Shown here: piece after piece, positions 37,926-47,142 of the stretch
How the letters are laid out: the number at the start of each line of letters is the position of its first letter
Position numbering within the stretch: position 1 is the stretch's first letter
Source: an uncultured Methylococcaceae bacterium
Lineage (GTDB): Bacteria; Pseudomonadota; Gammaproteobacteria; Methylococcales; Methylomonadaceae
Direction of reading: 5' to 3'
Length of the DNA stretch: 63,887 nucleotides
Assembly: GCA_903859415.1 (NCBI GenBank)
Contig: CAIOMN010000097.1
Coordinates: 1 to 63,887 of the forward strand
Notes under the pieces: model-generated
What the model saw: the letters and a program-made list of their open reading frames with translations, nothing else
What the model was told of the DNA's origin: nothing
Database searches by the model: none
Program-made: the position numbers and the translations under genes

Positions 37926-38016
37926 CTCGTATTAATTGCATAACCGTTTCTAGTGATATAGTTGCGATTTAAACATCTTTCCGAGCCGCACTACATGACT
38001 ATGAATAAGGAACTTT

Positions 38017-39612
38017 ATGTATAAACCATCTCTTCCAATGACACCCAAAACTGGCCTGGAAGGGCTAAAAGAAAATTGGAGCTATGACTTATTATCCGGG
38101 TTTATGGTTTTTCTTGTTGCCTTGCCTCTCTCTCTGGGTATATCTGTCGCGTCTGGGTTTCCACCTTCGGCAGGTATTATCACTGCTATCATCGGAGGCT
38201 TATTAGTATCTCGAATCAATGGCTCTTTCCTAACAATCAATGGCCCTGCTGCGGGCCTGATTGTAGTGATTTTAGCCTCTGTCCAAACATTGGGCGAAGG
38301 CGATGCAATGGCCGGCTATCGATACACCTTAGCGGCCATCGTAGTAGCCAGCATCATACAAGTCATATTAGGAATAACTAAAATGGGGCAGCTTAGCTCA
38401 TTTTTTCCTACTTCGGTGGCTCATGGAATGCTTGCAGCCATTGGGATTATTATTATAATCACACAAACTCATGTCATGTTAGGAGCCAACGTAGAATCTC
38501 GAAACCTGTTTTCAAATATCTCGCAGATTCCGCATAGCTTAATTCACATGAAGCCCGACATCATTCTAATCAGTTTTTTAAGCTTACTTATATTGACTAT
38601 TTGGCCTTTAATTAATAGCCGCATACCCAGTGCAGTTATCGTTATTCTGATAGGTATCCTCTTTGCCGAGCATTTTAATTTAACTCAAAGTACTGATGTC
38701 AGCCCAGTTAACTATTTAGTTGCAATTCCAGACAATTTTCTTGCCAACTTTTACTTTCCAGATTTTACAAAAATCACCCGCTTATCTTTTTGGGGATCCG
38801 TCCTTAGCATAAGCCTAATAGGCAGCCTCGAAACTATTTTAGTAACCTCCGCAGTAGACAAGCTTGATCCTTATAGAAGAAACTCTAATTTGGATAGAGA
38901 TTTAACAGCCATAGGAATTGGCAACATAGTCGCAGGTTTGTTGGGTGGCTTACCGATGATTGCTGAGATTATACGTAGTTCGACTAATATAAATAACGGC
39001 GCTAAAACAGCTTGGTCTAACTTTTTTCATGGCTTGATTTTGTTATTTTTCGTCGTATTTCTAAGCAGCTTTATACAAAAAATCCCTTTAGCTTGCTTAG
39101 CAGCACTGCTTGTATACACTGGATATCGCCTAACCTCCCCTAAGACATTTGACAATATTAAAAAAATCGGAAAAGATCAACTGTTATCCTTTGTTGCCAC
39201 CATCATAGGCGTCTTAGCAACCGACTTATTAACTGGCGTCGCCATTGGTATTTTTGTTGAACTTGTTATCAACTTGACAAGAGGTGTCTGGCCGTCTAAT
39301 TTGTTTAAAATTCACTTTACCATTAGCCAGCAAGCCAATAATACTTTTGTTATTAAGTTATTAGGTTCAGCTCTATTTTCAAATATTTTGCCCTTGAAAA
39401 CAGCACTGGCCAAACTATCACCTGGAGATAAAATAATCTTCGATCTCACAGACGGTTATTTAGTTGACCATAGCGTAATGGAATTTCTTGCTAATTTTAA
39501 AAGACAACTTGAAGAACAAGGCGGGCAGTATCAACAAGTAGGCAACACCATTAAAACATTTTCAGATCATACATTAGCTGCCAGATTAATGACTGCAGAC
39601 GAAAGAAAATGA
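38017..39612 (+). CDS. SulP-family anion transporter (copy 2)
   Basis: The 531-residue paralogue of the preceding gene has the same architecture: a 14-helix-type core with SFLTINGPAAGLIVV and RDLTAIGIGNIVAGLLGGLPM, and a STAS domain (about 430-520) with DLTDGYLVDHSVMEF. The two copies differ most in the 160-240 region and the STAS domain, which suggests divergent regulation or substrate. An AAGGAA site precedes the ATG. It lies 96 bases before hyfB, so it may belong to the same transcription unit. Confidence 0.92.
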   Translation: MYKPSLPMTPKTGLEGLKENWSYDLLSGFMVFLVALPLSLGISVASGFPPSAGIITAIIGGLLVSRINGSFLTINGPAAGLIVVILASVQTLGEGDAMAGYRYTLAAIVVASIIQVILGITKMGQLSSFFPTSVAHGMLAAIGIIIIITQTHVMLGANVESRNLFSNISQIPHSLIHMKPDIILISFLSLLILTIWPLINSRIPSAVIVILIGILFAEHFNLTQSTDVSPVNYLVAIPDNFLANFYFPDFTKITRLSFWGSVLSISLIGSLETILVTSAVDKLDPYRRNSNLDRDLTAIGIGNIVAGLLGGLPMIAEIIRSSTNINNGAKTAWSNFFHGLILLFFVVFLSSFIQKIPLACLAALLVYTGYRLTSPKTFDNIKKIGKDQLLSFVATIIGVLATDLLTGVAIGIFVELVINLTRGVWPSNLFKIHFTISQQANNTFVIKLLGSALFSNILPLKTALAKLSPGDKIIFDLTDGYLVDHSVMEFLANFKRQLEEQGGQYQQVGNTIKTFSDHTLAARLMTADERK

Positions 39613-39708
39613 TGACGATGGATGTAATCCAACCTAACTTATTCTTAAACTATATTGTTCAACCACTATGACTTTAATTTTCAGATTTAATAACTCAGTG
39701 AGACAATC

Positions 39709-41835
39709 ATGATCTTATTTTCAGCTTATCTCGCAGTACTACTAAGCTTTGCCTCAGGTTTGTTAGCTCTAATCGTTAATCAAAGGCATCTATTACAATC
39801 ATTAAGTGATTATAGCTTTAACAAATTATTTAAAAACCAACCCCAACCTCAGGCTTGGGTTAATATGAACCTTGAAATACAGCATTTCCCTGCATTTCTG
39901 AGACAAGCAGTATTTATTCTACTCGGTTTATCAGGTTTATTTGCTGTTATTGCTGGGCTGGCAGTACTGATAAGTAATCAAGTCATTACTGACCAAATTC
40001 CTTTAGGCTTACCTTGGCTACCTTGGCATATACGTTTTGACTGCTTATCTGGTTTCTTTTTTCTGATTATAGGCATTGGTGTTTTTGCTGTCAGCCTCTA
40101 TGGCCCAGGCTATGTACGATCTTATAAAGAAAACCAACACCCTTTTGCCAGCTTGGGATTATTTACCGGCTTATTTGTCGCTGGAATGTTATTAGTGCTC
40201 TTAGCTGACGACGCCTTTATGTTCATGATCGCGTGGGAGCTCATGTCTGTCGCAAGTTATTTTCTCGTCGCATTTCAACATGAGCACGCAGCTAATCGCC
40301 GAGCTGCCTTCCTCTATTTGTTAATGGCTGAAGTCGGTGCCTTAGCGATTATTCTTGCGTTTGGCGTATTGGCAAGCTTTTCCGATGGCTTCACTTTTGA
40401 TGCCTTACGAGAGTCCAGGCTATCGGTGACGTGGTCCAGCATTGCGTTCGTACTGGCCCTTTTAGGGTTCGGCATGAAAGCCGGTATAGCTCCCATTCAT
40501 GTTTGGTTACCCGAAGCTCATCCAGTGGCTCCTTCCCATATTTCGGCATTAATGAGCGGTGTTATGCTCAAAGTGGCTATCTATGGTTTGATTCGTTTTT
40601 GCTTTGATTTACTCAGTGAAGTTCAGTGGCAATGGGGAGTCGTGTTAATCATACTGGGTACCGTCTCGGCACTAGCCGGTATTCTGTATGCCATGATGCA
40701 ACCTAACCTTAAACGACTTTTAGCCTACAGTTCTGTTGAAAATATTGGCATTATTTTTATGGTGCTGGGTTTGACAATGATTTTTATGGCAACAGGTCAC
40801 CCTCAGTTAGCGGCTTTAGGTTTACTGGCGGCTTTATTTCATGCCTTTAATCACGCTCTATTTAAGAACCTACTGTTTTTAGGTGCAGGTATTCTTCAAC
40901 ACCAAACCCATGAACTCAATATTGACATGATGGGCGGACTCATTAAGAAAATGCCCCAAACGAGTCTATTGTTTTTAGTGGGCTGCATGAGTATTTCATC
41001 GTTACCTCTATTTAACGGCTTTGTCTCCGAGTGGTTAGCTTTTCAAACTGCCCTACAGGTTGATGTCCTGGATAACGGCGTATTACGCAGCTTAATTCCA
41101 GTAGCAGCAGCCGCCTTGGCTTTAACAGCCGCCTTGGCTGCTGCCTGTTTTGTCAAAGTGTTTGGGCTTATTTTCTTGGGCCAACCCCGTTCACATCATA
41201 GTGAAAAGGCCCATGAGGTACAAAATAAATTCATGTTGGCAGGGCCTGCCTTACTCGCTGGCTTATGTTTTTTTATTGGTATATTTCCCAGTACCATTAT
41301 TTATCTAATCAATAATGCGTCTGGTCAACTACTTGGACAAACCTTACCAAATAACAACCTGCTTAGCTGGCTATGGCTTGCGCCTGTTTCAGCTCATCAA
41401 GCCTCTTATTCTCCACCCTTGGTGCTTATCGCTGCCCTCATAGCGGCAGGCATTTGCTATAGTTATTTTCGTCGGAATCCTTTAACGACCGTCCGTAGAG
41501 CTGAAACATGGGATTGTGGCTTTGGTGGTCTGACACCCCGTATGCAATATACATCCAGTTCTTTTACCATGCCGTTTCGTCGAATTTTCGAAAAGGTATG
41601 GATTATTGATGAACAAATCCATAAAGATATGAAAGGAGCCATGAATCAGGACGTTTCTGCGGTGCATTATCAACTTCATATTCATGACCATAGTTGGCCA
41701 CACATATACTCTCCCATTGCTCAGGCTGTTAATGATCTGGCAAGGCAAGTAGGCCGCATACAAACAGGTAATATCCGAACTTATCTGGGTTATTCCTTTG
41801 CCACGCTGTTGATTTTATTATGGTTGATCAGTTGA
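39709..41835 (+). CDS. hyfB: Hydrogenase-4 component B-like antiporter subunit (HyfB/NuoL-like)
   Basis: The 708-residue, about 16-helix protein belongs to the Mrp/NuoL proton-pump family: FMIAWELMSVASYFL, GFGMKAGIAPIHVWLPEAHP (key Lys and His), LLAYSSVENIGIIF, and FHAFNHALFKNLLFLGAG. The C-terminal extension ending with WDCGFGGLTPRMQYTSSSF is specific to HyfB/HycC. It should translocate protons or sodium. It leads the six-gene complex. Confidence 0.9.
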   Translation: MILFSAYLAVLLSFASGLLALIVNQRHLLQSLSDYSFNKLFKNQPQPQAWVNMNLEIQHFPAFLRQAVFILLGLSGLFAVIAGLAVLISNQVITDQIPLGLPWLPWHIRFDCLSGFFFLIIGIGVFAVSLYGPGYVRSYKENQHPFASLGLFTGLFVAGMLLVLLADDAFMFMIAWELMSVASYFLVAFQHEHAANRRAAFLYLLMAEVGALAIILAFGVLASFSDGFTFDALRESRLSVTWSSIAFVLALLGFGMKAGIAPIHVWLPEAHPVAPSHISALMSGVMLKVAIYGLIRFCFDLLSEVQWQWGVVLIILGTVSALAGILYAMMQPNLKRLLAYSSVENIGIIFMVLGLTMIFMATGHPQLAALGLLAALFHAFNHALFKNLLFLGAGILQHQTHELNIDMMGGLIKKMPQTSLLFLVGCMSISSLPLFNGFVSEWLAFQTALQVDVLDNGVLRSLIPVAAAALALTAALAAACFVKVFGLIFLGQPRSHHSEKAHEVQNKFMLAGPALLAGLCFFIGIFPSTIIYLINNASGQLLGQTLPNNNLLSWLWLAPVSAHQASYSPPLVLIAALIAAGICYSYFRRNPLTTVRRAETWDCGFGGLTPRMQYTSSSFTMPFRRIFEKVWIIDEQIHKDMKGAMNQDVSAVHYQLHIHDHSWPHIYSPIAQAVNDLARQVGRIQTGNIRTYLGYSFATLLILLWLIS

Positions 41836-41896
41836 TGAATAATAAAACAACAATGACAAAGATTATTCAAATACCCCTAAATGAGGGAGAAATAAT

Positions 41897-42841
41897 ATGA
41901 ACTGGTTAATCGCCATTTTGCAAGGTGCGTTATTTATCATCCTCGCTCCCTTGTTAGCCGGTTGGCTCAAGTACTGTAAATGTCATTTACAAAATCGTAA
42001 AGCACCATCATTACTTCAGCCTTATCGGGATTTAATCAAATTATCCAATAAACAACCCGTAGTTTCGGATCAAGCCTCCTGGTTATTTATTACAGCACCC
42101 TATCTTATATTCTCTGCCACAGCTCTGGCAGCAACCGTTGTTCCGTTGGTTGTTGTAGATCTCCCCACCTCAGCTAGTGCGGATGTAATTGTGATGGTGG
42201 GTTTTTTTGCATTCGCCCGATTTTTTCTGGCTTTAGCCGGTTTAGACATTGGCACCGCATTCGGAGGCATGGGTTCATCCAGAGAAATGACCATCTCTTC
42301 ATTAGCCGAGCCAGCCATGTTGATGGCCATTTTTACTCTGACTATGACCGCCTCGACAACTAATCTATCGGGTGCTATCGCTCATGTTTTAAATGAGGGG
42401 CTAGTGTTGCGACCCTCTTTCGTATTTGCACTCTTTGCACTTATCCTGGTTGCTGTTGCTGAAACTGGACGCATTCCCGTAGATAACCCATCAACGCATC
42501 TAGAATTAACCATGATTCATGAAGCAATGATCCTGGAATACAGCGGGCGCTATTTAGCGCTGATTGAATGGGCGAGCCAACTTAAGCTCATGTTATACGG
42601 TGTATTAATCGCAAATATCTTTTTTCCCTGGGGAATTTCGGAAACCCTTAACCCTAAAGACCTTGGCTATGGACTACTTGCCATTTTAGGAAAGCTAGCC
42701 TTACTCGCTATATTTCTCGCCATTGCAGAAACCCTGGTTGCAAAAATGCGTTTATTTCGAGTACAGGAGTATCTTAGTTTTGCCTATTTATTAGGCCTGC
42801 TAGGTATGTTGAGTCACATCATTTTAGAGGCATCTCGCTAA
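41897..42841 (+). CDS. hyfC: HyfC/NuoH-like membrane subunit
   Basis: The 314-residue protein has eight predicted membrane helices and the NuoH/HyfC markers PSLLQPYRDLIKLSNKQPV, GGMGSSREMTISSLAEPAML and VAVAETGRIPVDNPSTHLELTM with the conserved Glu residues that line the quinone or proton path. It joins the membrane arm to the soluble subunits. A GAGGGAG site precedes the ATG, and its stop overlaps the hyfE start by one base (TAATG). Confidence 0.92.
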   Translation: MNWLIAILQGALFIILAPLLAGWLKYCKCHLQNRKAPSLLQPYRDLIKLSNKQPVVSDQASWLFITAPYLIFSATALAATVVPLVVVDLPTSASADVIVMVGFFAFARFFLALAGLDIGTAFGGMGSSREMTISSLAEPAMLMAIFTLTMTASTTNLSGAIAHVLNEGLVLRPSFVFALFALILVAVAETGRIPVDNPSTHLELTMIHEAMILEYSGRYLALIEWASQLKLMLYGVLIANIFFPWGISETLNPKDLGYGLLAILGKLALLAIFLAIAETLVAKMRLFRVQEYLSFAYLLGLLGMLSHIILEASR

Positions 42842-43518
42842 TGAATATCGAACAAACCGACTTTTATACACAGGCGATTTTATCGATAGCCGCTTTAATA
42901 GGGCTCATGTCATTTCTCATGCTCGGTCAAAGCCGCTTATTACGCTTAATCTTTGTGTTTGCTTTACAAGGTTTTTTATTAACTTTAACCACTTCATTAG
43001 CCGCTCACAGCTTACATAACCCTCATCTGTATATTTCAGCGGCACTTACTTTAATACTAAAAGTCATTTTTATTCCCTGGATGTTAAGACGAGAAGTTTT
43101 GCATATGAACATACATCGAGATGTTCAGACCTTAAAAAATAAAACCTTTATAATGCTTGGTGGTGCTAGCTTAATGGTATTCAGTTACTACGTGTTACAC
43201 CCGATAGTACAAACTACGGCACCCGTCATGCTAAATGCGCTAGCGGTTAGCCTTTCCGTTGTCTTATTAGGTATGCTATTAATGATCTCACATCGCCAGG
43301 CGGTAGCTCATGTCGTCGGCTTTATGTCTATAGAAAATGGATTATTTTTTGCGGCAATCGTTGCGACTAAAGGCATGCCAATGGTTGTTGAATTAGGTAT
43401 TGCCTTTGATGTTTTAGTTGCAGCCGTACTGTTTGGTATATTTTTCTTACATATAAGAAGCAGCATCGACTCATTAGATGTCGACTTACTAAACCGTTTA
43501 AACGAGATTGAAAAATGA
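42841..43518 (+). CDS. hyfE: HyfE-like membrane subunit (NuoK-related)
   Basis: The 225-residue protein has about six to seven membrane helices and the HyfE pattern QSRLLRLIFVFALQGFLL, LKVIFIPWMLRR and VVGFMSIENGLFFAA with the NuoK-like buried Glu. It overlaps both neighbours (one base with hyfC, four bases with hyfF). Confidence 0.88.
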   Translation: MNIEQTDFYTQAILSIAALIGLMSFLMLGQSRLLRLIFVFALQGFLLTLTTSLAAHSLHNPHLYISAALTLILKVIFIPWMLRREVLHMNIHRDVQTLKNKTFIMLGGASLMVFSYYVLHPIVQTTAPVMLNALAVSLSVVLLGMLLMISHRQAVAHVVGFMSIENGLFFAAIVATKGMPMVVELGIAFDVLVAAVLFGIFFLHIRSSIDSLDVDLLNRLNEIEK

Positions 43519-44978
43519 TTGCCGCCTATTTTGTATTATTAATTCCATTGGCTGGAATTATTTTTTTCGCGATTGCTAACTCAAAAATGGACATGGGTAA
43601 GATCAATGTCTATTTTAATGCAATCTGTTTATTGGCAACCTTATGGTTAGCGATTAATGTTCTAAACCAGGGTACTATTTTATCGACTAGTAAAGCCTTT
43701 TTAGTTGACTCTTTTAATGTCTATTTAATTGTTCTTACCGCTTTTATTGGGCTGACAACCTCGATTTTTTCTGCACCTTATATGGCGCATGAAAAAGAAA
43801 TAGGCAAGCTAACCGATAGGCGCTTAAAGCTTTATTACACCATGTATCAAGGCTTTATGCTGGCCATGTACCTGGTATTAACCACCAACAATCTAGGAAT
43901 CATGTGGGTTGCTATGGAGGGTGCAACGCTAGCGACTGTTTTATTAGTGAGTTTATATCGTACTCCAGAATCGATTGAAGCCGCCTGGAAATATTTTATT
44001 CTTTGTGGTGTTGGTATTGCTCAAGCCTTATTCGGCACTATCTTGCTGTATTACGCTGCCATGCAGATTGGAGATGGAAGTAATGCCTTACTCTGGTCAG
44101 TTCTTTATGAAAATGCCCAGCAATTAAATCCTGAAATACTTGAAATTGCCTTTGTGTTTCTTCTTATTGGCTATGGCACCAAAATTGGCCTGGTTCCTCT
44201 TCACAACTGGTTACCTGATGCGCATTCAGAAGGCCCAACACCGATGTCAGCCGTTTTATCAGGCCTATTATTAAATGATGCCTTATATGCTGTGGTAAGA
44301 AATAAAATGTTAGTTGATGGGACAACTCACAGTAACATTGCCGGCTATTTAATGATGGGCTTTGGCTTACTGTCATTCTTGGTCGGTGCATTATTTTTAC
44401 ATCGGCAAAAAGACATTAAACGCCTTTTCAGTTATTCTTCAATTGAGCATATGGGAATGATGACGTTTGCCTTTGGCATCGGTGGATCTCTTGCAACTTA
44501 CGCCGCACTACTGCACATGACCGTTCATTCCTTAACCAAATCGGCTATTTTTGTAACTGTGGGCCATGCTGCACAAATTGCAGGCACTCAACGCATTGAA
44601 AAAATCCGCGGACTCATAAGAACCCAACCCCAAGTTGGTTGGGGCTTATTAATAGGTACGCTTGCCATCGCGGGTTTTCCACCTTTTGGCGTATTTACCA
44701 GTGAATTCCTTGTACTATTAGCAACCATGCATAGCTATCCGTGGTTAGCACCTTTAGTACTGCTAGGTATCGGCATTGCTTTCGCTGGACTATTCCGACA
44801 TATACAGCCCATTGTTTATGGTGAAAGACCGGAGGGACAATTACCTGTAAAAGCCAACTTATGGCCAGTTATCATTCATTTAGGCCTGGTATTATGGCTA
44901 GGTCTTTCAATACCGGGATTTCTAGCTCACTGGTTTTCTCAGGCAACCGTGTTAATTTCAGGGAGTGCGCCTTTATGA
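43515..44978 (+). CDS. hyfF: HyfF-like antiporter subunit (NuoN/M-like)
   Basis: The 487-residue membrane protein is a second Mrp-type pump: NNLGIMWVAMEGATLATVLL, GYGTKIGLVPLHNWLPDAHS (pump Lys/His), and RLFSYSSIEHMGMMTFAFG. It is the HyfF counterpart. Starting with an ATGA overlap at hyfE and ending with an ATGA overlap with hyfG, it shows tight translational coupling of the operon. Confidence 0.9.
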   Translation: MIAAYFVLLIPLAGIIFFAIANSKMDMGKINVYFNAICLLATLWLAINVLNQGTILSTSKAFLVDSFNVYLIVLTAFIGLTTSIFSAPYMAHEKEIGKLTDRRLKLYYTMYQGFMLAMYLVLTTNNLGIMWVAMEGATLATVLLVSLYRTPESIEAAWKYFILCGVGIAQALFGTILLYYAAMQIGDGSNALLWSVLYENAQQLNPEILEIAFVFLLIGYGTKIGLVPLHNWLPDAHSEGPTPMSAVLSGLLLNDALYAVVRNKMLVDGTTHSNIAGYLMMGFGLLSFLVGALFLHRQKDIKRLFSYSSIEHMGMMTFAFGIGGSLATYAALLHMTVHSLTKSAIFVTVGHAAQIAGTQRIEKIRGLIRTQPQVGWGLLIGTLAIAGFPPFGVFTSEFLVLLATMHSYPWLAPLVLLGIGIAFAGLFRHIQPIVYGERPEGQLPVKANLWPVIIHLGLVLWLGLSIPGFLAHWFSQATVLISGSAPL

Positions 44979-46561
44979 GTTCTTCAAATTGGACATCGGA
45001 CTTTTTAAATCAGCTGAAAAACGCTAATATATCTATCGTTATCTCGCCGCTTAATCAAAAAAGCCATAGTGAGCAATGGCAAATCAAGAGTCCGCATTGG
45101 AATGAATTTAGTACACTAGCTGTTGAACAGCAACTTCGCTGGGTTTCTGGTTGGGCAGAACATAAAGATAAGCAGTTTTTTATCAATGCCTGTTTTGAAA
45201 AAGCCGGTTTTTATATCGTGTTACGTACTCAAATCAATACGGACAATCCCGAGCTACCTTCTCAAGCGAGTGTGTATCCAGCCGCTAATCGGAGTGAACG
45301 CCACACTCAAGATATGTTTGGCATTCGCTTTATTGGACACCCCGATAACCGCCGCTGGACGCGACATCAGGCTTGGGGCAAACACAGTTACCCTTTACGT
45401 AAAGATTTTTCAGTAGACGGTGAACCAGAAGCCATTACACCCGCCGATAAAGACTACCCTTTCATTAAAGCTCATGGAGCTGGGGTTTATGAAATTCCTG
45501 TCGGGCCTGTTCATGCTGGCATTATCGAACCCGGTCATTTTCGCTTTTTAGCAGTCGGTGAATTGATCTTAAATTTAGAAGAGCGCTTAGGCTATGTCCA
45601 TAAAGGCATTGAAAAAATTGCTGAAGGTCGTTCACCCGAGTCTTTAGCCCGTTTAGCTGGCCGAATTTCGGGGGATACAACCGTCGGACACACGTGGGCA
45701 GCCTGCATGGCTATGGAACAGGCCGCCAATATCGAGATCCCAATACGAGCCGCAGTAATCCGTGGCGTTTTAGCAGAACGCGAACGAATAGCCAATCATC
45801 TAGGTGATATGGGAGCCATATGTAACGACGTTGCCTTTGTCTTTGCGCAAATGCAATTTACCCGTTTACGTGAAAATTGGTTACGCTCGAACGTGCTGGT
45901 CTTTGGCCATCGCCTATTAATGGACATTATTGTGCCTGGTGGTGTCAAAAGTGACCTGTCAGCGGCTTCAATAGCTTTAACTAAAAAAGATATTACCCAG
46001 TTAAAAGTAGAGCTTAATGAAATTATGCCCATCATAGACCTTAATTCATCTCTTGAAGATCGACTTTACACGGCAGGGTATTTATCCCCTGAGATAGCTG
46101 CGGCTTTTGGTACCTTAGGCTATGTCGGTCGGGCAAGTGACCAGGATTATGATGTTCGCCGTGATGCTGCTTATCCTCCTTATGACCAAGTAGAATTTAA
46201 AGTTGCATTAGAAAATCAAGGTGATATTGCATCAAGATTCTGGGTGCGTTACAAGGAAATCCTATCATCTTTAAAACTGATGAATCAATTGTTATCCCAA
46301 CTAACCGATGGGGAGATCTTAACTGAATGGCAACCGCCCCAAAATGACTCAGAAGGCTTAGGTATTGTTGAAGGCTGGCGGGGCGAGATTACAACCTATG
46401 TTCGTTTCGAGGCCGATAACAAAATCACTCGTTTTTATCCACGAGACCCCAGTATTATCAACTGGCCAGCTTTGGAAAAATTAACACTTAACAACATTGT
46501 GCCAGATTTTCCCGTCTGTAATAAATCTTTAAATGGCTCTTACTCAGGCAACGATTTATAG
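44975..46561 (+). CDS. hyfG: HyfG-like large subunit (NuoCD-type) lacking NiFe ligands
   Basis: Starting at the ATG at 44975 the protein has 528 residues: a NuoC-like domain (about 55-150, with RSERHTQDMFGIRFIGHPD) and a NuoD/hydrogenase-large-subunit domain (165-528, with EIPVGPVHAGIIEPGHFRF). True group-4 hydrogenases carry an L1 CxxC here and an L2 DPCxxC near the C-terminus. This protein has SGDT (232-235) and DPSIINW (491-497), so the NiFe centre cannot be bound. That places it with the Ehr-type complexes rather than active hydrogenases. Confidence 0.92.
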   Translation: MSSSNWTSDFLNQLKNANISIVISPLNQKSHSEQWQIKSPHWNEFSTLAVEQQLRWVSGWAEHKDKQFFINACFEKAGFYIVLRTQINTDNPELPSQASVYPAANRSERHTQDMFGIRFIGHPDNRRWTRHQAWGKHSYPLRKDFSVDGEPEAITPADKDYPFIKAHGAGVYEIPVGPVHAGIIEPGHFRFLAVGELILNLEERLGYVHKGIEKIAEGRSPESLARLAGRISGDTTVGHTWAACMAMEQAANIEIPIRAAVIRGVLAERERIANHLGDMGAICNDVAFVFAQMQFTRLRENWLRSNVLVFGHRLLMDIIVPGGVKSDLSAASIALTKKDITQLKVELNEIMPIIDLNSSLEDRLYTAGYLSPEIAAAFGTLGYVGRASDQDYDVRRDAAYPPYDQVEFKVALENQGDIASRFWVRYKEILSSLKLMNQLLSQLTDGEILTEWQPPQNDSEGLGIVEGWRGEITTYVRFEADNKITRFYPRDPSIINWPALEKLTLNNIVPDFPVCNKSLNGSYSGNDL

Positions 46562-46570
46562 GATTCGGAC

Positions 46571-47095
46571 ATGCTAAAACTTTTATTTAAATCTCTAAAA
46601 ACCGGCATTGCTACTGAACGTTGTAAAGTACCTAAAGATAACGAGCTGGAAGCTTTAGGTATAGAAATTAAACGTCACATCGATAAAAAGTTTTCTGGCA
46701 GCATTGCCATCAGGCAAGTTGATGCGGGTTCCTGCAATGGCTGTGAACTTGAAATACATGCTCTCAACAATCCTTATTATGATATTGAGCGCTTTGGTAT
46801 TCACTTTGTGGCATCACCTCGACATGCTGATGTTTTATTAGTGACTGGCCCCGTATCCCGTCACATGCAAACGGCTTTATTGCGTACTTATGAATCAACA
46901 CCTGACCCCAAATGGGTTATTGCGGTGGGTGATTGCGCGACCTGTGGCGGAGAATTTGGCGTTTCTTACGCCAGTTGCGGTGCTGTTTCAAACGTCATTC
47001 CGGTTGACATGACCATTGCAGGTTGCCCACCCACCCCAATAGCGTTAATGAAAGGTTTACTTGGATTGATTAACTTGCCAAAAGGAAAGGTTTAA
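46571..47095 (+). CDS. hyfI: HyfI-like small subunit (NuoB-type)
   Basis: The 174-residue protein keeps four cluster ligands of the proximal [4Fe-4S] cluster: Cys55 and Cys58 (SCNGCELE), Cys122 (GDCATCGG) and Cys152 (AGCPPTP). It would pass electrons to or from the large subunit. The N-terminal 40 residues are a HyfI-like extension. It is the last gene of the complex; no HyfA- or HyfH-type ferredoxin subunit accompanies it. Confidence 0.92.
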   Translation: MLKLLFKSLKTGIATERCKVPKDNELEALGIEIKRHIDKKFSGSIAIRQVDAGSCNGCELEIHALNNPYYDIERFGIHFVASPRHADVLLVTGPVSRHMQTALLRTYESTPDPKWVIAVGDCATCGGEFGVSYASCGAVSNVIPVDMTIAGCPPTPIALMKGLLGLINLPKGKV

Positions 47096-47142
47096 AGTAA
47101 AACTGTTAGCCTAAACTTTTTGTTGTAAGCGGACATCAATTA

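Noticed and set aside
39709-47095. Functional hydrogenase-4 / formate hydrogenlyase
   Set aside because: The large subunit lacks both NiFe cysteine motifs, and no formate dehydrogenase, ferredoxin subunits or maturation genes are present.
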